Below, in pieces: positions 54,560 to 64,000 of a DNA stretch of 64,000 nucleotides. The notes beneath the pieces were generated by a model, which saw only the letters and a program-made list of their open reading frames with translations, searched no databases and was not told the origin of the DNA. This DNA is from Ashinkailepas kermadecensis (lineage: Eukaryota > Arthropoda > Thecostraca > Neolepadidae), in contig JAOTOM010004738.1 in the NCBI GenBank assembly GCA_034440615.1, positions 310,001 through 374,000 of the forward strand, in the 5' to 3' direction. Position numbers and translations under genes: made by a program. How positions within the stretch are numbered: the stretch's first letter is position 1; every line of letters starts with the position of its first letter.

Positions 54560-57541
54560 TCATTGGACAAGTTCATATTTTCTAGTAATGTATTGCCTGA
54601 TGTGATTTTTCAAAATGATTTTACTTCTAGGTACATCTTCAATCCTATGGAAGTGAGAGCAGATTATTTTATTCCAGGCTTTTGGTGCAATAAAGGGTAA
54701 TTAAAACATCCTGTAATTGATATCAGAAAAGGGTATTTGAAAGTGTTGTCTAACTCTGAGGCCACCTTCTTGATGAAGTTGAAACATATCAGAAAGAGGT
54801 GCTGGTAATGAGTGATTTAGAAAACCTAGCATGATGTAAATGCATTATTCATCAATTATGTCCAGAAACTTAAGAACTCTATGCTTGATAAACAATTCAT
54901 TTGTACGGTATAAGTAAGGTTTCTTGTCAACAATCCTAATAACACGCTTCTGCAACTTAATAATCTTGTCGAGCTTAGAGTGGTAAGTACTTTCCCAGAC
55001 AACAGCACAGTAATTTAGATATGGCAGTATTAGAGAATTATACAGAAGAAGCAATTCAGAAGTTGATAGAAAGTACCTAGATTTGCCTATAATACCAATA
55101 TTTCTGCTAATTTTTGAAGAAATGGCATTGATATGGCTTTTCCATGTCATGTCTTCATCAATTAATACACCTAAATATTTATGCAGCTATGCCTTGTAAT
55201 ATTATAACTATTTATTTTTACATGAAGGTCATCACATGGTTTCCTGGAACAAAATTTGATATCCAGTCTTATCAGCATTAATAGATAATCTGTTGGTATG
55301 AAACCATGCAATTATTTTGGGTATTACCTCATCTACTTTAGTTTGTAACTCAAAATGATCATTAGCTGTAATAGTTATGGCTGTATCGTCTGCAAAGAGG
55401 TAAAAGCTAGGTAAATTGGAAACATTGCAAAGATCATTAATGTATAGAAGAAATAGCAGAGGTCCAAGAATCGAACCCTGAGGAACACCTATTGTGATAT
55501 TTAATGGTTGGGAGAGGATGTCATGTATCTTGGTTCTTTGAGATCTATTTGATAGGTATGAGTTTAACAGTTTATGTATATTTCCCCTAATGCCAATAAA
55601 GTAAATCTTTTGTAACAAAATGCTGTTGCTAACAGTGTCAAAGGCCTTTTTCAAATCCAGATACAGGGTACAAACTAATTTATTATTTACAAGGGCTTTA
55701 GTTACTTCATTATGCATCAGAGCAATTGGCATGTATGTGCTATGTTTTTTTCTGAAACCAAACTGCAGTGGGTGTATGATATTATTTTCATTTAGAAATG
55801 ATGATACACTAATGTGTATTAATCTTTCCAGCACCTTCGAAAATATTGGTAGCAAAGAGATTGGCCTATAACTAGTAAATTTATTATTCTCCCCTGATTT
55901 ATATACAGGAATTATAACTGCAGATTTTAATGCATCAGGGAATATTGCAGTGCTCAGACAAAGATTGAAGAAATATGTTAGATGTTGCAAAATACTTCTA
56001 TATGTTCCAAGCAAAATTTGTGTGCTAATTTTATCCATACCTCCACCCACAGGGTTCAAAGACTTAACAATTTATTCAATTTGAGCTTCATTAACAGAAG
56101 GAATATTGTTAATGCTGGCATGAGTAGGCTGTGTAAGGTAATATAACGGGCTATTGTGTGCTGCAGGTATATTTTTGTCCAATTCACTACCAATCGTTGA
56201 AAAAAAAGTATTGAATTTATCAGGTATTTGTTCATTTACACAGGTAGCCCCAGAGTTATCAACAAAGCACCTTGGGGGAACTGTTTGCAATTCATTCTTG
56301 TTTATAATTTCATTCAAATACTTCCATGTTTTTTTGCCATCACCTTTGCTGTCCTGGAATGCCCTCTTGTAATATAATCGTTTTGCATCCCTAAGCACAT
56401 TGCAAAGCATGTTCCTATACATTTTGTATTTATTTTCATGCAATAAAATTATATTCCTAATATATTTTGCATAAAGTTTATTTTTTGTATTTATTGAACA
56501 CAGAAGTGCAGGGGTTACCCATGGTTTAATTGGATTCTTTCTTCTACTGGGTGTAAAAGTTTTAGATAATTTTGTAATACCTGTTTCATATGCCTTAATA
56601 AGTATGTTGCATGCTTGATTAGCATCAGTTTCATCTTGAAAGGCTTCCAAGTTGCTGATGAGGTGATCATTTAATTCACTGATTTTATGTTTATCAAAGA
56701 CTGTCACTGAATGTCTTGTTATATTTGAACTTTCAATTAATGACAGATTAAGAAAAACTGGAAAATGATCTGATAAATCATGAAGTAGTATTCCTGAATT
56801 GTTAAAGACATTAACATCATTGATAAATATATTATCCAAAAGGGCATCTGATTCATTACAAATCCGGGTTGCTTTTGAGATGGTTGGGAAAAATCCATAA
56901 GAATTGAACAAATTCATAAAATTAATTGTAGGTTTATCAGAGTGATATTTCAAAAGATTGTAATTGAAGTCCCCTGCTATGACACATGTACATTTGGTGT
57001 TTTCCAATGAGTCAAGTGTTTTTTCCAAATAGTCCATAAATATAGTGTGGCTCAGACTTGGAGGTCTATACATTTCCCCTACTAGGAATCTTTTCGCTGG
57101 TACACCCAACTTCATTTTGATTTCCAGAAAACTTGTCTCAAAATGATCACTCTCCAGGTCTTTTCTTTCCCTAGCCTCATATCTATTACTTACATATATT
57201 GCTGTACCTCCACCTTCACCTTCTTTTCTACTAGATGAAAAGATATTATAATTTTTTAGACTAAAGTATTGTTCTAAATCTTTCTTCAACCATGTCTCTA
57301 ATACACAAATAACTGACCAATCAACTTTAGAGCTTGCTAGAAAATTAACAACTTCATCAAATTTATTCTTCAGGGATCTTGCATTGATATGAAGTACTGA
57401 GAATTCAGCATTACAGTTAAGTGGTTGAGGTAGGGTATAATATGTACATTGTGACAATATAAGTTCATGAGGAGGGTACTTATCATTCAAATCATTCCCT
57501 AGTAATTCCAATGTAGCTCCCTCAAGTTTGAACCTGCTCAT
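54560..57541 (-). pseudogene. CR1-like LINE ORF2 (endonuclease + reverse transcriptase), decayed
   Basis: Reverse strand. The first 489 codons (57541-56072) carry an endonuclease with LHINARSLKNKFDEVVNF, VLETWLKKDLEQ, VIAGDFNYNLLKY and LSDHFPVFL. After an in-frame TAA (56072-56074) the same frame continues with reverse transcriptase: TSYRPISLLPIFSKVLER, LYLDLKKAFDTV, GVPQGSILGPLLFLLYINDL and YLFADDTAI. It ends in TGA at 55232-55234. Then come about 80 bases with shifts, a further stretch (55150-54845), and by eye one more to about 54,560 (DMFQLHQEGGLRVRQHFQIP). ARSLKNK..ETWL and FADD are CR1/L2-group features. There is no RNase H. Catalytic residues are intact, so decay is recent to moderate. 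Its 5' UTR probably reaches 57,850 or beyond. Confidence 0.88.
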
Positions 57542-58171
57542 TACTCAGATAAAGAGCCAACTGGAAATGGTGATTATATCTGGAAATGTAAAACTTGGAA
57601 TAATAATTGTGCATGGACATTGAACTGGGAACACACAAAAGAGGGACCATGAATGATCGGAAAGCAAAATGGAAAAAGGAAATTAGGGAGGTAAAGTTCA
57701 CACCATCAAGAAGCATAGTTTGAAAAATAAATCTAGATAGTTGTATGCCTAGATGAGATGATAGAGGAGCAAGGATTCTATTGCAAGTGAAAAGAACACT
57801 TGCCAATACCATGTGTGGGAAGCTATCAAACATCCCTGCAGCAGTAAACTTTTAGCAACACCAGTTGTCTGTGATACCCCCTCCCTCTCCCAGGCAGCAA
57901 TTTACAATTTAAGGACAATAATATCACCAGGTTACATGCCCTCTCATATGCCAACATGATAGTAGATTGACACATGTTCAATGTTCAAAATAAATAAATA
58001 GACCCAGATTGAATTGATTATAAGTAAATTGGCATAATAGTTCCCTTCTGTAGTGTTAATCTGCCAAGAACATCAATTTGAAGGACATACCGTCTTAGTT
58101 TCTCTCTAACCATTGTTATAGGCACAAAATGACCTTGCTGTCGACGTGCCCCTAAACAGCAATTCATCATC
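57542..58171. other. LINE flank (5' UTR of the CR1-like element and older sequence)
   Basis: No domain recognised. The end of the 10.2-kb block lies at 58,171, just before the second ACAATGGGAGGGA. Confidence 0.4.
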
Positions 58172-58557
58172 ACAATGGGAGGGAGGGAACTGGATGTTAT
58201 TGAAGAGGAAAGGGACTTAGGTGTGTTGGCTTCAAAAGACCTTAAAGCAGAAAAACAATGTATCTCAGCTAGGAACAAGGCACTCAGAATGCTGGGACTC
58301 ATTAATAGAAGTGTGATATATAAGAACAAGGAAGTCATGAAAAAGCTGTAATTAGCATATGTGCGACCCACTTGGAATATTCTGTACAAGCATGGAGCCC
58401 CTACCTAGAAAAAGATATAGGTATGTTAGAAAGAGTGCAGCGCAAAGCAACTAGACTCATCAGTGGAATAGGTAACTTAGAATATGGAGAAAGGCTTGTG
58501 GCATTAGATATGTACTCACTCAAGTATAGGAGATTAAGGGGGGACATGATTGAAATG
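58172..58557 (+). pseudogene. Old LINE fragment, middle piece
   Basis: Forward frame with MGGRELDVIEEERDLGVLAS, then, after a one-base shift near 58,365, LEYSVQAWSPYLEKDIGMLE, then RVQRKATRLISGIGNLEYGE and LRGDMIEM. This is the typical C-terminal region of a non-LTR reverse transcriptase. It starts at the same MGG codons where the left piece (47,971) stops, and it is cut at 58,557 by a hAT-type insertion. Confidence 0.8.
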
Positions 58558-60038
58558 CAGTGGTTTCCGCATGCGATAGGATGAGCGATAAACGATAAAC
58601 GATAATTATCGCTGTTAAGTAAATCGGTTATCGTTATCGTTTATCGCTAAATTTTCAAAATTATCGCTCATCCACTTATCGCAAGTTCCAAAAATTATGA
58701 ACGATAAACGATAAAATGTAAAACGGGATGATGGAAAAATGGAAGACGATCGACAGTGTATGCCGCGCGACAGTGTGTGTGCGCAACCTGTTGCCATCTG
58801 CTAAGTGTACAGATCTGTCAGACGGCCGACGGGTGGTATAAATTTGCGCGGCGGGCCGGGCAGAGGTCAGTCACAGGGGGGTCCACTCCCGCATATCTGG
58901 CAACTATCCAAATCTTCAGGTTAAAATAAGCCTATTTTCAAAGTTAATCGTCATTGAGATAATTGGATTATTTCATTATCATTTGAAAATAGCATTCTGT
59001 ACTCAGTGTAAAGAACTTGAAATAACATGTAGTTATTGATTGAGGCTTATTTTCAAAAAACCTTTAAGAACTGGCATTGTTCTACACTCCCGCATATCTG
59101 GCAACTATGCATATCTTCAAGTTAATATTAGCCTATCTTCAAAGTTAATCATAATTGAGATAATTTTATTATTTCATTATCGTTTGAAAATAAAATTGTT
59201 TACTCAGTATAAAGAATTTGAAATAAGATTTTGTAGTTATTGATTGAGGCTTATTTACATAAAACCTTTAAGAACTGGTAGGGACGATGGACATACGAGG
59301 GTTTGTCAAAAGCATATTCCTCGCGCCGCAAAACAGACGACGTTACGCATGACGTACGAGGGTTTATCGAAAGTGGTTGCGTCGAAAATATAATTACTTC
59401 TGCCGGTATGTCGGTACTTACGGAGTGACAGAATATATGTACTTCCACTGTGCTAAGCGTTGTCTTGGACATTGGCGAATATTGGGATATACAATAAGTA
59501 GGTACCTATTGAAGACAATGTGTTAAAGTAGCCTATAATTGGTCTGTAGCTGGGCCAGATGTCTCAAGCACCGAACCATCATCCAACAAAGCGGCGGACT
59601 GAATGCGTCCACGGCGCTGAGTGTACAAGCGGCCGCTGAGTGTACTGCGCTTTTGCGGCGCTTGGTCATCTTGGTGAGTCGGAATCAGTGCCCCTCAGCG
59701 ACGGGGCTGCATGGCAGCTGGGGTTTGCATGGTGCCAGGTATGCAACACCAGCATCTGTACGCGTCCATTTCTTGTAAACACTAATGCTATTTGTACTCT
59801 GTTTTGGACCTTGATTTTGGACGTGAAAATAGGTCAGGGGCGGACTCCGTGCCACTGAAAATCGCGTATATTCTGGACGTTATCGCTGTTAAAAAAACAA
59901 TTATCGTTATCGTTTTATCGCTATCGCTGTTAATTTTGTGAAAATTTTTTATCGTTTATCGTTTATCGTTATCGCAAACCTTTCTTATCGTTTTATCGTT
60001 ATCGCAGGTCCGAAAATTAGTTATCGCGGAAAGCACTG
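58558..60038. mobile_element. Non-autonomous hAT-type transposon, 1,481 bp
   Basis: The ends are CAGTGGTTTCCGC and the complement of GCGGAAAGCACTG (12 of 13 match), with 8-base duplications TTGAAATG at 58550-58557 and 60039-60046. CAGTG ends and 8-base duplications are hAT hallmarks. Removing it rejoins the LINE reading frame. Many GATAAACGATAA / TTATCGTTATCG hexamers lie near both ends. There is an internal 200-base tandem duplication (58884-59083 and 59084 to about 59280). No transposase domain was recognised; the 79-codon frame at 59539-59778 is unassigned. Confidence 0.88.
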
Positions 60039-60292
60039 TTGAAATGTACAACATTGTTAAAGGACTAGATCAGGTCAATTTGAATGGCGCTCTTCAGTTT
60101 AGAGTATCACATAGGGGTCATCAATTCAGGTTAGACAAGTTGAGGTGTAGGACAGTTAAGCGACAACAGGTCTTCAGTCAAAGGATTGTTGATCAGTGGA
60201 ATGGGCTGCCTGCTGATGTGGGGAGTTCCTCATTAAATGTATTTAAAAGTAGGGTGGACAATTTTTGTCAGACAGGAAAATCTTGTTTTTGA
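60039..60292 (+). pseudogene. Old LINE fragment, right piece
   Basis: It continues from the middle piece: MYNIVKGLDQVNLNGALQFR, then RQQVFSQRIVDQWNGLPADV, then SLNVFKSRVDNFCQTGKSCF, then TGA. This W..LP...SLN.FK..LD pattern is the very C terminus of many LINE ORF2 proteins. Confidence 0.82.
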
Positions 60293-60615
60293 GTTCTAAT
60301 TTGTGATGGAAGGGGTGAGATTTATGTTAAGTATGTGTGCACGGCACAGACCCCTTTATGGCATGGATGCAGTTTGAAGGTTGTTGATGGGGCGTTCGGT
60401 CCACGTGTGTTGGGGGGGGCTGAATGGCTGGGGTGAAAGGGCATTGGTGGGTGTGTGGGATGTTGGTGGACTGGTTTCTTCGGGATGTGGGGTGTATGGG
60501 GTGGGTCTTTTTGCCGGGCTTGTGGTATCTTCCATTTGCGGACTTGGCTGGATGGGCCCTTGGGTCTCTTATTAAGTCTAAACGCTTTGACTTTATATAG
60601 TGTGTACCCAGCCCT
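60293..60615. other. GC-skewed intergenic
   Basis: G-rich on the + strand; no gene recognised. Confidence 0.5.
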
Positions 60616-61406
60616 GAACAATAGCAATCAGCTGCTGGGGTGTCGTTTAGCTACATATAAGACGCATGTGGCGATTGTGATCGATATCAGTTTTTATCTG
60701 TGCGCGCGCCAAGTTCACGAATTACAGTGCATAATTGTTGTGACAATAGAAAGAATAGCTTTCGTGAAACGCAAATATATAAAACACTGTGTGTAAATAA
60801 AATATATATACGACCTTCAATATACCAGGAGGTGCTGAGTTGACATCAAAAGTAACGATAAGGGTTGTACTTTATCAGTACAACCCTTATCGTTACTTTT
60901 GATGTCAACTCAGCACCTCCTGGTATATTGAAGGTCACTGGCGGATCCAGGGGTGGGGCATGACGCCGAAAACCGAAAGTTGCCCCCCCCCCCAAACCGG
61001 TGGGCTAGATCCGCCAGTGTTGAAGGTCGTATATATATTTGATTTACACACAATGTCTAAAACCCAGGAGCATCTAAAAGCCATTCTTCGTTATATTAAA
61101 CATATATAAAACACAGCCGTATTTATATTCACATATCAAATCCTTCCCACGGGAGCTTCGCTGGCGTGACAGCACGTGCGCCCTATATCATTTTCAACTG
61201 GTGAATGTGCCTGAAGCAAACTCGCCGATTGATCGATGGATTTCGAAGGCGCTTTAGCAAGAACTATTTGGCTGTCATCACAAAAATGCTGCACTGTAAT
61301 TGGTTCAATTGGTGCGCGCATAGATAAAAAGACTGATATCGATCATAATCGTCACACGCGTCATATATGTAGCTAAACGACACCCCAGCAGCTGACGTTA
61401 TTGTCG
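60616..61406. mobile_element. Large palindromic element with 60-bp perfect core
   Basis: The core arms 60812-60871 and 60877-60936 are perfect 60-base inverted copies around a 5-base loop (TTATC). Symmetry continues outward: 60787-60820 pairs with 61020-61053, and about 60625-60735 (CAGCTGCTGGGGTGTCGTTT) pairs with 61300-61395 (complement AACGACACCCCAGCAGCTG). The right arm contains an 84-base MITE and an unmatched stretch of about 200 bases. No coding region. Confidence 0.85.
60936..61019. mobile_element. 84-bp hAT-type MITE
   Basis: The ends CACTGGCGGATC and GATCCGCCAGTG are perfect inverses. The 8-base duplication TTGAAGGT lies at 60928-60935 and 61020-61027. It is inserted in the right arm of the palindrome, so it is younger. 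A C11 run lies inside. Confidence 0.9.
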
Positions 61407-61703
61407 TTATTATCCAACCTGACTCGATAGGCCTTGGGGTGTACCAAGGCCGTATACAGAGGTAAAATCATAAGCTTCTGCGCACCTTTCCGCGCAGGTT
61501 TCCTCATGACGCGCACGATGCGTCACCAGCCCGCGCCGCAACTACGTATGGATATGGGACGAGCGGGACGATGCAAAGTAGTGAATTGCTTCCAATAAAC
61601 GTTGTTTTCTTTCTAGTAACAAACCAAAATCTGTAGGCACGTCTTTTTCCTTCAAAACAGTGTCAATTTTGTCAGCGTTAAATCAGAAGCTTAGGCTAGG
61701 GAA

Positions 61704-62276
61704 CACTAGCGCAACCAGGGGGGGGGCCATGGCCCCCCCCCCCGAAATTTTTTGGGGCCCGGTCCGAGCCAGGGGCCCGCGAAGCGGGCCCCTGGCTCGG
61801 AGTGGGCCACCCTACTCAGAGCCCTGGCTTGGGGCCCGCGAAGCGGATCTGTGGCTCGAATCAGGGGCCCTTTGAACGAACTGAAAATCTGGGGGCCCGT
61901 TTTAACCAGGGCCCGCCTCGAACCGGGGTCCATTTTGATTCAGGGGCCCGCATTGAACCAATAGCCCGCTTAGAACCAGGGGCCCGCTTCAACCTGGGGC
62001 CCTGTCTTGAACCAGGGGCTCTCTGGAACCAGGGGCCCGCTTCGAACCGGGCCCACTTTGATCCAGGGGCCCGCATTGAACCAATAGCCCGCTTAGAACC
62101 AGGGGCCCGCTTTTACCTGGGGCCCGCCTCGTTTTAGTTTTTACAAACATAGGGGCCCGCTCAAAAGTAAGTGCATGTTTTCCGCAGACTTTTTAAAAAC
62201 ATGAGGGGGGCCCGCTTGCGAGGGGGCCCGCTCTCCAACCGTGGCCCCCCGAACTGAAATCCTGGTTGCGCCACTG
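61704..62276. mobile_element. 573-bp hAT-type element with GGGGCCCGC repeats
   Basis: The ends are CACTAGCGCAACCAGG and the complement of CCTGGTTGCGCCACTG (14 of 16 match), with 8-base duplications CTAGGGAA at 61696-61703 and 62277-62284. The interior is built of degenerate units such as GAACCAGGGGCCCGCTTCGA, with a ~112-base duplication. Open frames through it are composition artefacts. Confidence 0.85.
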
Positions 62277-62284
62277 CTAGGGAA

Positions 62285-64000
62285 CACAGTATGTGAATGG
62301 CTTCCATCTCGCGGCACTTACTTTATAACGTTAGGGTCGCGGGAGTATGTGGAGGCGATGCGCTCTACTCGGGGTAGCATTGAGGGAGCAGCCACCCTCG
62401 CAGTCTGGGAAAGGTGTTAGCATTAGTATTTTGAGTGCATTCACAGACATTGCTTGCTTTAGATTAGCTAACTCGCTCCATACGATTAGCTGAAGCCCGC
62501 CCCATGCATGGACGCATCCATGCGTCATTGTGAAATTGTTGCATGATGTTTGAGACCTGCATCCAAACAATGCACGGGACTTTTTCGCTGCTTAGCTTGA
62601 AATCAACGTAGATCGAACCATGCTTGCCCGTCAAAATGCATTTCCCACTGGTCTTAAGCAGGAAGAGACTTCAAATCATGCTACTAATCGGACATAAGCC
62701 AGCACATTGCAACAGCGCAGCCATACTTTTTGTAGTGGGAGGCCTCAATCTGAGAGGGGCTTTCTTCACACAAATCTTACCTTATGGGGGTGAGACTGAA
62801 AGGGTGGGGCGCATTTCGATGGAAGAAGGCTTTCTGGGTGTCAGAGTAGACAACAAGATGGTCTACTCTGATCCGGCCTTTTCTACTGGGGTATGGTGCA
62901 GGGTTGCAGTCGGATTTCTCAAAAGCTTCATGCGGCTCCTCCAGCGGAACCTCCTGCCGCTAAAGGGGCGGGAACTTAACAAGGGCCGTATCTTTGTATG
63001 TTTATTTTAGAGTTCTTGTATCCCACAACCAATGCTGGCTTTACCCTCTCCACCTCCTCCGCCCAACAATTGTAAACTTTGAAGCGGGTGTAATCCCGAT
63101 CAATTTGAACCCACCTATTGGCTTCATGCATTGTGAACCCCCAATTATTTTCAGAAGCTTACACCTACGACTATGCACCTCCCCCATCTGCTGCGCCGTT
63201 AACAAGAATGAAGCCTAGAGGCGAATCCACGGGAAGCGGGCCAGGGGTCTCATTATAATATTTTTTCCGGGGGAGGGACACGGCCAGGCACGCCATATGG
63301 ACGAAGTGCGAAACGTTTTGGAATGCTTTCCCATTGGGAGGGGACGGGAGTTACCGCGGGGTTGCAGTGGACTGGGTCCTCGGGCTTCCCAATAGTGACG
63401 CTCCTGCAATCGGGGGATCCCCTCCCAATGCCGCCAAATTTGTAGCTAAATCGACCTTCATTCACGATTTGCGGCAAAGCTGGGGGAATTTTACGATGAG
63501 AATATTGTATAAGTTAATTCAGACTGCAAGCTGCCCAGCGTTGATGAGTTTTTCAAATTTGGTGAACATCAATATGTGTAAAGCCAAAACCAAACCATGG
63601 CGGAAAATAGTGCTTCCGGGTCCGGAATTGCACAAGAGGAGCTATAAACATTGGTAGTTGTCATGCAAATCGTTATTTCGGGGAGGTTCCTTGTGAACCC
63701 CAGGAAATCATTTCCATCCTAGGTTGGCCATCCACCCCCTCCCCGGCAAAACTTGATAACGGCGCGACCGGAAGAAGAGAGAGTATTTGTCACAACCATT
63801 CGCACCGGGAGAGTATTTGTCACAACCATTCCACCAAAGCAACAGAACACGTGCAAATACGGTATACGAGTATGCTAGCCTTTATACTTTACAAGCTGTA
63901 GGGAGATGCTTATGGCGCAAGAAATTATCGCTGCTTGGGTGTCAATAAAAAGCAACAAGACATCCAAAAACAAATATGAAGACAGGCAAAACAATTCGAT
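62285..64000. other. 3' end of window, no recognised gene
   Basis: Forward frames of 128 codons (62624-63010) and 107 codons (63334-63657) have no recognised motif. A 27-base tandem duplication (GAGAGTATTTGTCACAACCA) lies near 63,778-63,832. Confidence 0.45.

Overview
The window is animal nuclear DNA, most likely from an arthropod and possibly a crustacean. It has GC-rich coding exons with GT/AG introns, tRNA-derived SINEs, two kinds of non-LTR retrotransposon, hAT, Mutator-like and possible piggyBac-like DNA transposons, and many TTAGG-type (arthropod telomere motif) tracts. The taxon is an inference; no marker gene fixes it.

Region 1 (1-26,165, + strand) holds the last 11 recognisable exons of a Nup188 homologue, an inner-ring scaffold nucleoporin. 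They lie at 2770-3066, 4030-4180, 4810-4960, 7097-7248, 8467-8831, 11873-12028, 14796-14921, 16718-16902, 20128-20344, 21603-21782 and 26019-26165 (TGA stop). All ten exon joins keep the reading frame, and together they encode about 708 residues collinear with the C-terminal part of animal Nup188. Earlier exons lie outside the window.

The most unusual property of this gene is that its introns are largely minisatellites, and many of these are seeded by the splice junctions. Units upstream of exons B, C, E, H and probably J contain a copy of that exon's acceptor plus its first coding bases. Units downstream of exons A, C, D, F, H, I and J contain the exon's last bases plus its donor. The result is dozens of decoy splice sites around the real ones. 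Other intronic arrays have 102/108-bp, 72-bp and 36/37-bp units. The last intron also carries a SINE inside a donor array and a roughly 3.2-kb fold-back structure.

Region 2 (26.2-44.3 kb) is AT-richer and has no convincing host gene. It holds a TTAA-flanked inverted-repeat element, a long TA microsatellite, a 5'-truncated retrotransposon RNase H domain (- strand), a broken THAP-like domain (- strand), five diverged repeats rich in GTTAG pentamers, and three diverged copies of another long repeat.

Region 3 (44.3-64 kb) is a stack of nested transposons. It contains a 3.2-kb Mutator-like element with about 450-bp inverted repeats, and an I-clade-like LINE with an open ORF1 and an ORF2 broken by two in-frame stops. 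A CR1-like LINE lies on the opposite strand. An older LINE copy appears split by a 10.2-kb block with 13-bp target duplications and again by a 1.48-kb hAT-type element with 8-bp duplications. Further on are a large palindrome interrupted by an 84-bp MITE and a 573-bp hAT-type element with GGGGCCC-rich repeats. No RNA genes, CRISPR arrays or bacterial features were seen.
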